This document shows, piece by piece, positions 57,763 through 64,000 of a stretch of DNA of 64,000 nucleotides. The notes under the pieces are model-generated. The model worked only from the letters and a program-made list of their open reading frames with translations, was not told the DNA's origin and made no database searches. Origin of the DNA: Leptospira sp. GIMC2001 (GTDB lineage: Bacteria; Spirochaetota; Leptospiria; Leptospirales; Leptospiraceae). The position numbers and the translations under genes are program-made. Position 1 is the stretch's first letter. Each line of letters starts with the position of its first letter. Location of the stretch: NCBI RefSeq assembly GCF_028462125.1, contig NZ_CP115468.1:1274501-1338500 (forward strand), read 5' to 3'.

Positions 57763-58218
57763 CTAAAGCTTCAAAAAATAATGATAAAATTCATCATCTC
57801 TTACATAGCCGGTTGTTGCATATAAAGCCTGGGCATTTTCGTTCGTTCTAGATGTAGATAGTTCTATTCCTTTAAGTTCAGTCGAAACCGCAAAATCATT
57901 TACGTGTGCTAAAATACGTTTAGCTATTCCTAATTTTCGATATTCATTTAATACAAATAAATCATTCAAAACTATCGCTCTGCCCATAGATAGAGAAGAA
58001 AATGTTGGATATAATTGTGTAAATCCGACAATTGCATTTTTTTTAATATCTACTGCAATAAAGATTATGGATTGGAAATTAACAAATCTTTCAAAAAGAA
58101 ACTTTCTAGCTTCCTTTATATTTGATTCTTTTTTATAGAAAACTCGGTAGAGGTCAAAAATTTTAGATAGACCATCTAAATCTTTTATTTCTGCTTTTCT
58201 TATCTCGATATTTTGCAA
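57763..58218 (-). CDS. GNAT-family N-acetyltransferase (cassette gene)
   Basis: A 151-residue acetyltransferase: IEIRKAEIKDLDGLSKIFDL opens it, VLNDLFVLNEYRKLGIAKRI is the acetyl-CoA-binding motif A (R-x-x-G-I-A), and STSRTNENAQALYATTGYVR is motif B. The amine or amino-acid substrate is unknown. An attC-like half-site lies directly after its stop, as expected for a gene cassette. Confidence 0.85.
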   Translation of the reverse strand: MQNIEIRKAEIKDLDGLSKIFDLYRVFYKKESNIKEARKFLFERFVNFQSIIFIAVDIKKNAIVGFTQLYPTFSSLSMGRAIVLNDLFVLNEYRKLGIAKRILAHVNDFAVSTELKGIELSTSRTNENAQALYATTGYVRDDEFYHYFLKL

Positions 58219-58267
58219 AATTTGATCCTTTGATTATTTTTATTCAACAATTCTGATAATATTCTAT

Positions 58268-58861
58268 CTATTTTATTAGATTTTTCCAATTTCCATATTC
58301 CATGTAGGTTTTAGTCTGTTCCATTATTTTATTTCCAAATAATTTTTCTACCATGTATAATGAAAGGTCTATTCCAGCGGATATCCCAGCTGAACTTAGT
58401 ATTTTACCGCTATCTATAAATCGTTCGTTTTTTATTAATAAAGCTTTCGGTGCAATCTTAATCATATCTTCAAAAACTTCATGATGGGTCGTATACTTTA
58501 TATTATTAATCAATCCAATTTTGCCAAGCAATCTTGAACCTGAACATACAGTAAAAGTAAACTGGGAAATTTCGTAGCTATTTTTGATCCAATTAAGAAT
58601 AGTATCGTTTTCTAAAAGATTTCTTGTTCCTGTTCCGCCTGGTATTATAAGTATATCAATCTTTGGACAATTCATTATATCAAAATCTGGATTTACTTTT
58701 AAACCGTTCACAGTTTTTATTTCTAATCTCTTTTCTGCTACTGTAAATGTATTACAAAGATCATATTTATTTAGAGCATTCGTAACTGAAAAGACTTCGA
58801 AAGGACCGGCAAAATCCAATAATTCTATATCATTAAATATTAATATTCCAATGTTTAGCAC
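58268..58861 (-). CDS. DJ-1/PfpI-family protein (cassette gene)
   Basis: A 197-residue class I glutamine-amidotransferase-like protein. LIFNDIELLDFAGPFEVFSV opens the fold, DILIIPGGTGTRNLLEND follows, and the nucleophile elbow is TVCSGSRLLGKIGL with the conserved Cys. HHEVFED supplies the usual His. The GTG at 58861 is chosen because it is preceded by CAGGATAAATTT, the same leader as the GH25 gene. The open frame reaching 58915 would read through an attC-like half-site. Possible roles are deglycase, hydratase or chaperone. Confidence 0.8.
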   Translation of the reverse strand: MLNIGILIFNDIELLDFAGPFEVFSVTNALNKYDLCNTFTVAEKRLEIKTVNGLKVNPDFDIMNCPKIDILIIPGGTGTRNLLENDTILNWIKNSYEISQFTFTVCSGSRLLGKIGLINNIKYTTHHEVFEDMIKIAPKALLIKNERFIDSGKILSSAGISAGIDLSLYMVEKLFGNKIMEQTKTYMEYGNWKNLIK

Positions 58862-58888
58862 AAATTTATCCTGATGAGAGTTGTTTAT

Positions 58889-58909
58889 GGCATTGCGAAA
58901 GTTATATGC
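58889..58909 (-). repeat. Short attC-like half-site upstream of the DJ-1/PfpI gene
   Basis: GGCATTGC (58889-58896), GAAA, then GTTATATGC (58901-58909). It has the same L''-GAAA-R'' layout as the half-site at 57732-57749 and the element at 62904-62921. No partner arm is found to the left, so it is truncated. Confidence 0.65.
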
Positions 58910-58944
58910 TGGCATTTTTTAATCTAATGATTGACACAATTTCA

Positions 58945-59547
58945 TTAAAATAAATCTTCTTGAATAAAATTGTAACTTGTATCAATCAAATAATTTAAGT
59001 AGTCTTCAAAACTATCTGCTATTACTATTAATTCATCTGGATCATGCAAAAATCTCACAACTTGACCATACTTTCCTTTGGGAGATGGGCTGAAATCTAT
59101 AAAAAGTTGAGATGTGCCACCATTATTCATGCAATCTGAGAAATGAAGCCATTTTAATGATTTTAACTTATTTGTAATTCTATCATCTATCTCGACTTCC
59201 TCATATTCTCTTTCTATATATTCTGAATAGTATTCAATTGCAATATTCTGATTTTTTATGATTTGTTCACATGATAATAAATAATAAGGATACTCTAGAA
59301 CATCAGAGCCAAGAAAATAAAAAGTTATTTCTTCTCCAGCATATTCCCTATAGTATGTTCCATCAACAAAAGAAAGAATATCAATTAAAGAAGATGGAAT
59401 ACCAGGATATATTTTATTAATTTTTTTAATATCTTTAATTTTGGCTCCGAGTTTAATCTTTTCAAAACGTTGCCAAGCTTCTTCTGCATTATTATTTATA
59501 TATGATGCTTTTAGACCAGAAATATATTTATCTACTGTACTGTTCAC
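58945..59547 (-). CDS. SMI1/KNR4-family protein (cassette gene)
   Basis: A 200-residue acidic protein: INKIYPGIPSSLIDILSFVD and GTYYREYAGEEITFYFLG, then LKWLHFSDCMNNGGTSQLFI and DFSPSPKGKYGQVVRFLHDP, are SMI1/KNR4 (SUKH) signatures. Such proteins often serve as immunity proteins against secreted or contact-dependent toxins, but no toxin gene is adjacent, so this may be an orphan immunity cassette. Length is typical. Confidence 0.83.
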   Translation of the reverse strand: MNSTVDKYISGLKASYINNNAEEAWQRFEKIKLGAKIKDIKKINKIYPGIPSSLIDILSFVDGTYYREYAGEEITFYFLGSDVLEYPYYLLSCEQIIKNQNIAIEYYSEYIEREYEEVEIDDRITNKLKSLKWLHFSDCMNNGGTSQLFIDFSPSPKGKYGQVVRFLHDPDELIVIADSFEDYLNYLIDTSYNFIQEDLF

Positions 59548-59591
59548 TATTTGTCCTTGTTATATATCATTTAAAAATGTTTGCCCATAAA

Positions 59592-59630
59592 GAGGAGAGA
59601 AGACGCTTCCAGTCGCGCGGAGTTAGTCGC
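59592..59630 (-). repeat. attC-like half-site (R''-L'' side) next to the DUF4304 gene
   Basis: Plus strand: GAGGAGAGAAGACGCTTCC, CAGTCGCG (59610-59617), CGGA, GTTAGTC (59622-59628). It aligns with the right end of the complete element at 61739-61918, including GAAGACG. The matching left half (CGCGACTG and GACTAAC) is absent. Confidence 0.75.
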
Positions 59631-59648
59631 ATTTGCAAATATTCTTTT

Positions 59649-60092
59649 TTAAATATTATCAATACCTAAATACTCTTTAGCTTTTAAAAATATAATTTCC
59701 GTTTTTGATTCTTTTATAAAATTTCTAATATTATTTAGAGTTCCATTTAGAGTAAAAAAATTATATGGATTACTTGATAATAGATTTTTAATAAAAGTAG
59801 CTCTATCCTCAATTTTAATGTTATTCTCAAAATCCAATATATCTCCTTTTATCAAATTATCTAATCGAATTTGAATATGACATTTATTTATTACAGGGAA
59901 AACTTCCGGTTCCAGAGATTTGATAATTATTCCAATATTTAAGTAGATTTGTTTACCAAAAGATGATTTCTGAATGTTAAGAATTTTCACTATATTCTCG
60001 TCTTCAAAGATCCAATTTAATTTATTCTTATAAAAGCCATAAGTTTTTAATAATGGTTTAATTGATTCAATTATTTCTTTCAAATATTCCAT
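59649..60092 (-). CDS. DUF4304 protein (cassette gene)
   Basis: A 147-residue protein: IKPLLKTYGFYKNKLNWIFE, DENIVKILNIQKSSFGKQIY and LNIGI are characteristic of DUF4304, a small family frequent in cassettes and near toxin-immunity loci. Function unknown. Its stop is followed within 25 bp by the attC-like half-site at 59622-59628, the arrangement of a cassette. Confidence 0.8.
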   Translation of the reverse strand: MEYLKEIIESIKPLLKTYGFYKNKLNWIFEDENIVKILNIQKSSFGKQIYLNIGIIIKSLEPEVFPVINKCHIQIRLDNLIKGDILDFENNIKIEDRATFIKNLLSSNPYNFFTLNGTLNNIRNFIKESKTEIIFLKAKEYLGIDNI

Positions 60093-60560
60093 TTAAATTA
60101 TTTATTTGCTATGAAAAAGCATTAAGTTGATTGATTTCTGCATTTAAAAGGAAATACAGTCTTAAAAAATGAAGATATATAAAAAAACATAAATTGCAAA
60201 ATTAAATCAATATTTAATTTCTAAAAAATGAAAACAAGAATTTCGGTACTTGGGTATATTATTTCTTAATTCAATGAAAATGGTCATATTCAAAAGAACT
60301 CTGAATCATTTTGATAATGAGGAAAAAAAAGATACAGACTTTCAAACATTTCACAATTTAAATCCATTAATATTATTTCTAGAAAATATCAAATTAATAA
60401 AAGTTTATTATAGCACTATAGTACAAATTCTTTAACCTTTAGATTTAGAGTAAATAAATCAAAATAAATTGAAAAATTGGATTGCTAATATATAGAATAA
60501 ATTGGAAAGTAAATATTCTTAAAAATATGTGAATCGTTAATATAGATTGTCTTTGCAATT
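60093..60560. other. AT-rich gap of 468 bp without a convincing gene
   Basis: Very AT-rich sequence between the DUF4304 gene and the next attC-like core. Short open frames exist on both strands, but none has a ribosome-binding site, a family motif or balanced codon use. It includes the promoter or leader of the DUF4304 gene and is probably the upstream part of that cassette. Confidence 0.45.
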
Positions 60561-60583
60561 GCGAATAACGAGGAGCGTTGCTG
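60561..60583 (-). repeat. attC-like half-site (L'-R' side), broken next to the IS481 remnant
   Basis: Plus strand: GCGAATAAC, GAGGAG, CGTTGCTG. It is equivalent to the left end of the element at 61739 (GCGACTAAC, GAGGAG, CGTTACTG). The complementary arm CAGCAACG is not found to the right; an insertion element lies 190 bp away. Confidence 0.75.
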
Positions 60584-60774
60584 TGGTATTCCCCAGATAA
60601 TGGGGTTCGATCCGAATACATTCGTATTTATTCCGTTATTTGCCATATTGCTTGCCGGTTTGTATTTAACTAGCACAATTAAATTAATAGACGCAGCTAA
60701 TTAAAAGAGGTCTCCTGAAGCATAATATTATGCTTAGTGTTTCCTTACAGGATCAATAGGTCTGACATCAATGG

Positions 60775-61685
60775 ATAGGTAACGATTAAACTGGATGAGA
60801 AAGGTAACGCTTTTTAGTAACCTTTCTTGGCTTTTGAACTTTGTTTGAATTGGAATCAGAAATAAGCAAGAAGAAATCGTTATCTTTAATCCATAATTTG
60901 TTATTTGCAAACCAGATAGAGTAAAGATCTCCTTCTTTCTTAATACCGAAATTGAACCCATTAAAAGGATTACCAATCATAATGAGATGTCCGAGCCAAT
61001 TGATGTTCCTTCTGTCATTGACATGTCTCAGCTTGAATCCAAAAGGATAATTGAGCAAGAGATCGGCATTAGGATCAAAATGCTTTTCAGATTTAACATA
61101 GACTTGTTCCGGAGTTTTCATGTTAAGAGACTTATGAGGCCTTTCTCTGTTGAATACAATTCTCCATTTATCGAATAACTTTTGGTGTAGAGTTAAGTTC
61201 CCGACGATTTCGTGTTGTAGTTCCCGAGCTTTGTCCTTATGCATTGTTTCATGAGCTCCATTCTGTTAAGGTTTCCCCGGTTCGATTCGATCGATGGTAG
61301 ATTTATCAGGAGAGTTAATGTGAGGAAACTTTCTTTTATAAAGTTCTACAATTTTCTTTGAACCCCAAAACTTTTTATTGTTCCTGAGCTTAATGAGCTC
61401 AAGAATAACCTCTTCCGGAATTTTTTTAGGCAAGTTCATTGGCGTTTTCTTCTTATCTAGAAGTCCTGCCTTACCCTCACTTAAAAACCTTTCTTTACAT
61501 TTGTATCTACACTTGGTAGATATGCCATATTCTGCTCAGAGCTGAGTGAAATTAATACCTTTCTCAAAGCTCGCATTAACGAATTCTAATCTTAAATCCA
61601 CGACCTGATTCTCCTTCCAAGGCATCCCAATAGCCCGCCTGTAAAGGTGTTCAAAAAAGATGAATAACCTGAAAGTGTTACCTAT
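60775..61685 (-). mobile_element. Degenerate IS481-family insertion sequence
   Basis: ATAGGTAAC at 60775-60783 and GTTACCTAT at 61677-61685 are perfect 9-bp terminal inverted repeats enclosing the transposase remnant. The 911-bp length is short for IS481 elements and agrees with the internal deletion in the transposase. No obvious target duplication is visible. It interrupts the array between a half-site and a complete attC-like element. Confidence 0.7.
60786..61625 (-). pseudogene. IS481-family transposase, internally deleted and with stops
   Basis: From the ATG at 61625 the helix-turn-helix part is present (EFVNASFEKGINFTQL, stop, AEYGISTKCRYKCKERFLSE and STIDRI). The frame then jumps straight to the C-terminal part of the integrase core, IEPGKP-stop-QNGAHETMHK and WRIVFNRERPHKSLNMKTPE. 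The whole central DDE region of about 130 residues is missing. In-frame TGA and TAA codons are also present, the latter at a conserved Gln. It cannot be active. The last 150 codons (60786-61244) are still open. Confidence 0.85.
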
Positions 61686-61738
61686 GATTTGCTACAAAAT
61701 CGCTACCCATTTCTTGAGGCTTACATTTTGGCCATTGC

Positions 61739-61918
61739 GACTAACGAGGAGCGTTACTGCCGTTCGGGATAGCCGAGTCTCCAAAGGAGACGTTGGCGTT
61801 GGCACGAGATTGCTTGAGCAAAGCGAAAAAGCAATCGCAGTGACACCCGAATGGGTCTGAAGCTCCGCTTCTTCAAAGGCAAAGGAGCGAAGACGTTTCC
61901 AGTAACGCGGAGTTATTC
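61739..61918 (-). repeat. Complete attC-like element 1 (180 bp)
   Basis: Plus strand from the left: GACTAAC (61739-61745), GAGGAG, CGTTACTG (61752-61759); from the right: CAGTAACG (61900-61907), CGGA, GTTATTC (61912-61918). The inner arms are perfect inverted repeats. Inside are a GTCTCC-AAA-GGAGAC hairpin (61777-61791) and CGTTGGCACG, shared with the next two elements, plus an ATTGCTT...AAGCAAT hairpin. It follows the PIN toxin gene on the minus strand. Confidence 0.8.
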
Positions 61919-62010
61919 GTCGGATCTTTTTTCTATACTTTCTTTTATAATCAATCACTTTTAATTGATACGCAATTTTAAAAATACAATTCTGACTCAA
62001 TAATAATCTT

Positions 62011-62430
62011 TTAAACTTTCCACAAAGTCAAAAACTCTTTCGGAGTAACTACTTTGATTCCCTCTTTCGGATAGTCTTTCTTGTTTCTTGTTATGAAATA
62101 TTCGATGTCTTTAGTTCTAGCGCAAAAATATTGAATTGAATCTTCAAAATCCTTAATCGTTGAATTTAGACCGAAATCAATAATTTTTTCATCAACAGAA
62201 ATAATGTGAATGAGATTTTTAAAATCTTTAATTAGTTCCCTAGCTTTTTTTGAATTCAATTGTTTTGATAAAATATAGAAAAGATTCCAAATAATCAAAG
62301 ATGAAATATATCCTTTGATCTTTTTTTCTTCAATCAGTGATATAATTTCAATTGAATCAATAAAAAATGGCTCTCTACCATATAAAAAATCAATGATGAC
62401 GTCAGAGTCTAAATAAACCTCTTTCATCAT
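62011..62430 (-). CDS. PIN-domain toxin (VapC-like)
   Basis: A 139-residue ribonuclease-type toxin. EVYLDSDVIIDFLYGREPF contains the first acidic metal ligands, KDFEDSIQYFCARTKDIEY the central acid, and FITRNKKDYPKEGIKVVTPK the last (TRN-KDY), as in VapC proteins. The first Met at 62430 overlaps the antitoxin stop (ATGA), and a second Met follows immediately. The frame is intact although the antitoxin frame upstream is broken. It is part of one cassette with its antitoxin. Confidence 0.88.
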   Translation of the reverse strand: MMKEVYLDSDVIIDFLYGREPFFIDSIEIISLIEEKKIKGYISSLIIWNLFYILSKQLNSKKARELIKDFKNLIHIISVDEKIIDFGLNSTIKDFEDSIQYFCARTKDIEYFITRNKKDYPKEGIKVVTPKEFLTLWKV

Positions 62431-62674
62431 TTGTATTTTCTATCTAAATGTTCTGTGATTTCTTTCCTTGCATCAAAATATTCATGATTTTTAAGAATGC
62501 CTGCGTATTTTTTTGTAAACTTAGGTACTCTTCCGAAGCTGCAATTTGTTTGTTTGGAAAGTGTAAATAGGTATTCTTCAACTAGTTTCGAGACGCTTCG
62601 ATTATTTTTTTTGCAAAATCTTTAGCAGCTTGAATGACTTCTTCATCTATTGATAATGTTAATTTGGTATTCAT
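62427..62674 (-). pseudogene. DUF6364-like antitoxin gene with a frameshift in an A8 tract
   Basis: From the ATG at 62674 the product begins MNTKLTLSIDEEVIQAAKDF and AKK, then meets an early stop. Shifting frame at the eight-base A run (plus strand T at 62605-62612) restores NRSVSKLVEEYLFTLSKQTN and continues to YKN-like KYAGILKNHEYFDARKEITE, ending HLDRKYK at 62427, coupled to the toxin start. One added base (A9) would give a normal 80-residue DUF6364-type antitoxin. It may be a true mutation, a sequencing error or slippage. Confidence 0.85.
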
Positions 62675-62678
62675 GATA

Positions 62679-62690
62679 GTCTACGTAGAC
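62679..62690. promoter_or_regulatory. 12-bp palindromic operator before the antitoxin
   Basis: GTCTACGTAGAC is a perfect palindrome ending five bases before the antitoxin ATG. It is a good candidate for the autoregulatory site of the toxin-antitoxin pair. Confidence 0.6.
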
Positions 62691-62765
62691 AGTAGATTAG
62701 ATCTTACGTATTGTCAAATGTTTTTTATTTTGATATAATTATATTTTCAGCTTAATGGATCTGAG

Positions 62766-62921
62766 GACTAACGAATGAGCTTGCCAACGTAGATCCTAGG
62801 TGAGCCTCCAAAGGAGGCGTTACCGTTGGCACGTATTCTTGCTCCTGCAAGAATCGTGACTAGGATCTATGTGTCGAAGACCAAGCCGGTATTCCGGCGC
62901 TGCGGCAAGCGAAAGTTAAGC
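62766..62921 (-). repeat. Complete attC-like element 2 (156 bp)
   Basis: On the minus strand: R'' GCTTAAC (matches RYYYAAC), TTTC, L'' GCTTGCC, a long centre, L' GGCAAGC, TCATTC, R' GTTAGTC. The centre has TAGATCCTAG (62790-62799) pairing with CTAGGATCTA (62860-62869). It also has the GCCTCC-AAA-GGAGGC hairpin (62804-62818), CGTTGGCACG and a TTCTTGC/GCAAGAA hairpin. It lies directly after the YgiT-type antitoxin gene. Confidence 0.85.
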
Positions 62922-62944
62922 GATGTGGCTTCTTCATGAAAATA

Positions 62945-63178
62945 TCAATCTTTATAAACTAAGACTTTTCCTATCTCAGATAAATTACTTGTTCCATTAA
63001 ATACAGTCTTCTGAACTTCTTCTAAATGCTTCATTGTTTTTCGATCATAATACCGTTCTCCACAAGAACTACATACCGGAATATTTAGCTTAACATAAAT
63101 AATATCGTTTCCACTATGAATTTCTTCCATGATATCTTTTGGCTCAATACTTTGACTATGACATACAATACATTTCAT
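62945..63178 (-). CDS. YgiT-type zinc-finger protein (MqsA N-terminal-like antitoxin)
   Basis: A 77-residue protein: MKCIVCHSQS and VCSSCGERYYD form a CxxC...CxxC zinc site, the YgiT/MqsA N-terminal fold. No helix-turn-helix is attached, so it is the short form often paired with DUF4258 toxins. The 4-nt overlap with the upstream DUF4258 gene implies coupled translation. It ends the cassette, and attC-like element 2 begins 23 bp later. Confidence 0.87.
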   Translation of the reverse strand: MKCIVCHSQSIEPKDIMEEIHSGNDIIYVKLNIPVCSSCGERYYDRKTMKHLEEVQKTVFNGTSNLSEIGKVLVYKD

Positions 63179-63522
63179 TTTTTTCTCCTAACTTTATAGT
63201 CTATCCACAATGAAGATTCAGGCTCATAGACCGTTATTATGATTGTTGAGTCATTATCAGAATCAAAAGCTGCAACAATATGAATTGGACGATTTTTATT
63301 TGTAAGACCATAAATTAAAACACTTGGATATGGTTTATCAGTTAAATATTCCTCTATTATTTCACCTTTTTCAATTGTTTCTTCAATATCGGAATCGGTA
63401 ATTTGCCCCAATTCTTCATTCATCATCTCAAATTTAGCATGCCTTGAATAGAGAACCCGATTGTTCCGAAAAGCTGACTGTATTAGTTCTAGAAAAACCA
63501 CTCTATAAACAATGATATTCAA
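63175..63522 (-). CDS. DUF4258 protein, probable toxin partner
   Basis: A 115-residue protein: VLYSRHAKFEMMNEELGQIT and DSDIEETIEKGEIIEEYLTD match DUF4258, with the His of 'RHA' and YPSVLIYGLTNKNRPIHIVA. DUF4258 shares the RelE/BrnT-like fold and is often the toxin next to a YgiT-type antitoxin. The first 20 residues (IIVYRVVFLELIQSAFRNNR) may not be translated if a later start is used. It is the first gene of its cassette. Confidence 0.8.
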   Translation of the reverse strand: MNIIVYRVVFLELIQSAFRNNRVLYSRHAKFEMMNEELGQITDSDIEETIEKGEIIEEYLTDKPYPSVLIYGLTNKNRPIHIVAAFDSDNDSTIIITVYEPESSLWIDYKVRRKK

Positions 63523-63632
63523 TGTGTAGATTCTTCAATGTTTTAACTTTATGGTTTTCTGATTTTTAAAACCTATATTACAAATGAAATGAAAATTTGC
63601 TTTTGATTTAAATTTCAAATTTGAGCCATTTC

Positions 63633-63821
63633 GCTTAACGGTCAGACTATCCGACGTAGATCCTAGGTGAGTCCAGCACCATTTAGTGAGCTATGCGAAT
63701 GTTTGAAATGGTGCTGGACGGTAGCGTTGGCACGAATTCTTGCAATGCAAGAATCGTGACTAGGATTTATGTGTCGTAGACCAAGCCTGTATTCCAGGCG
63801 CAGCGGATAGTCATTGAAAGC
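63633..63821 (-). repeat. Complete attC-like element 3 (189 bp)
   Basis: Plus strand: GCTTAAC (63633-63639; minus strand GTTAAGC, matching GTTRRRY), GGTCA, GACTATCC (63645-63652), then TAGATCCTAG (63657). A 14-bp stem GTCCAGCACCATTT/AAATGGTGCTGGAC (63671-63684 and 63706-63719) follows, then CGTTGGCACG, a TTCTTGC hairpin, CTAGGATTTA (63760) and GGATAGTC (63805-63812). The outer R'' is worn (ATTGAAAGC). The last 179 bp of the window show no gene. Confidence 0.82.
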
Positions 63822-64000
63822 AACAGTGTTTTACATTCACGACATTATTGAAAAGTCATATAATCTCACTTTCAAACAAAATATTTTTGTAATTACTTTA
63901 AAAATAATTTTTAAAATGAACTTATTAAGAAATCGATAAGATAGCATGGACTGAAAAAATGAAAGTAATTAAAAAACTTTATAGATCTTTTTTTTAATTA

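Noticed and set aside
58862..58915. N-terminal extension of the DJ-1/PfpI protein
   Set aside because: The 18 extra codons are the attC-like half-site read as protein; the GTG at 58861 has the better leader.
60250..60676. Two short open frames (61 and 63 codons) in the AT-rich gap
   Set aside because: AT-rich composition alone explains them; no start signal or motif.
61692..62000. 102-codon open frame on the minus strand, and a 66-codon one opposite it
   Set aside because: Both lie inside the palindromic attC-like element and owe their openness to it; no protein family is recognisable.

Overview
The window looks like chromosomal DNA of a spirochaete close to Leptospira. The base composition is AT-rich. 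Several exported proteins begin with spirochaete-style lipoprotein signals (LLSFSC, LLNHC, LILNC, FLNFC, LLIGC). One carries a DUF1554-type domain known mainly from Leptospira, TTG and GTG starts are frequent, and many genes stand alone. The genus is an inference from these features, not from a database match.

Region 1 (1-24 kb) is mostly core genome. It starts with the 3' end of ubiX, converging on an acyl-CoA thioesterase, followed by tRNA-Val(GAC), a compact UvrD-type helicase and a membrane-anchored SpoIIE-type phosphatase. Next come a Clp/Hsp100 ATPase, an NHL-type lipoprotein, an FMO-BASS gene pair, and recA with a clear terminator. The xerC-hslV-hslU operon encodes a site-specific recombinase and the HslUV protease. 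It converges on a pabB-pabC fusion that is coupled by a 4-nt overlap to an unknown protein. A plus-strand run then encodes a small lipoyl protein, a metallophosphoesterase, Mrp, a conserved unknown and a GGQ release-factor-like protein.

Region 2 (24-45 kb) contains a large fused DabB-DabA protein: a NuoL-like membrane half joined to a carbonic-anhydrase-like DUF2309 half. This is a candidate single-chain inorganic-carbon transporter. It is followed by structured DNA and a winged-helix regulator. alaS, a 2-oxoglutarate dehydrogenase operon in the order sucB-lpd-sucA, and a gamma-carbonic anhydrase overlapping a large NAD-glutamate dehydrogenase complete the region.

Region 3 (45-54 kb) is accessory: an ArsR-AHSA1 pair, AraC and VOC genes, lipoproteins, a methyltransferase, a cytochrome P450 and several gene remnants.

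Region 4 (54-64 kb) is the most unusual. A tyrosine recombinase is followed by about ten small genes or gene pairs, all on the minus strand. They are of kinds typical of integron cassettes: VOC, GNAT, DUF4386, GH25, DUF4269, DJ-1/PfpI, SMI1/KNR4, DUF4304 and two toxin-antitoxin pairs. Between them lie related palindromic elements with the R''-L''...L'-R' layout of integron attC sites. Three are complete (61739-61918, 62766-62921, 63633-63821). Four are half-sites and one is a degenerate copy. Read on the minus strand, each complete element follows a gene set, as in a cassette array. The recombinase lacks the extra domain of IntI and sits at the 3' end of the array, so this is best described as a decaying, integrase-less cassette array (CALIN-like). 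Decay is shown by an acetyltransferase with two Trp-to-stop changes, an antitoxin frameshifted in an A8 tract beside an intact PIN toxin, and an internally deleted IS481 element next to a half-site.
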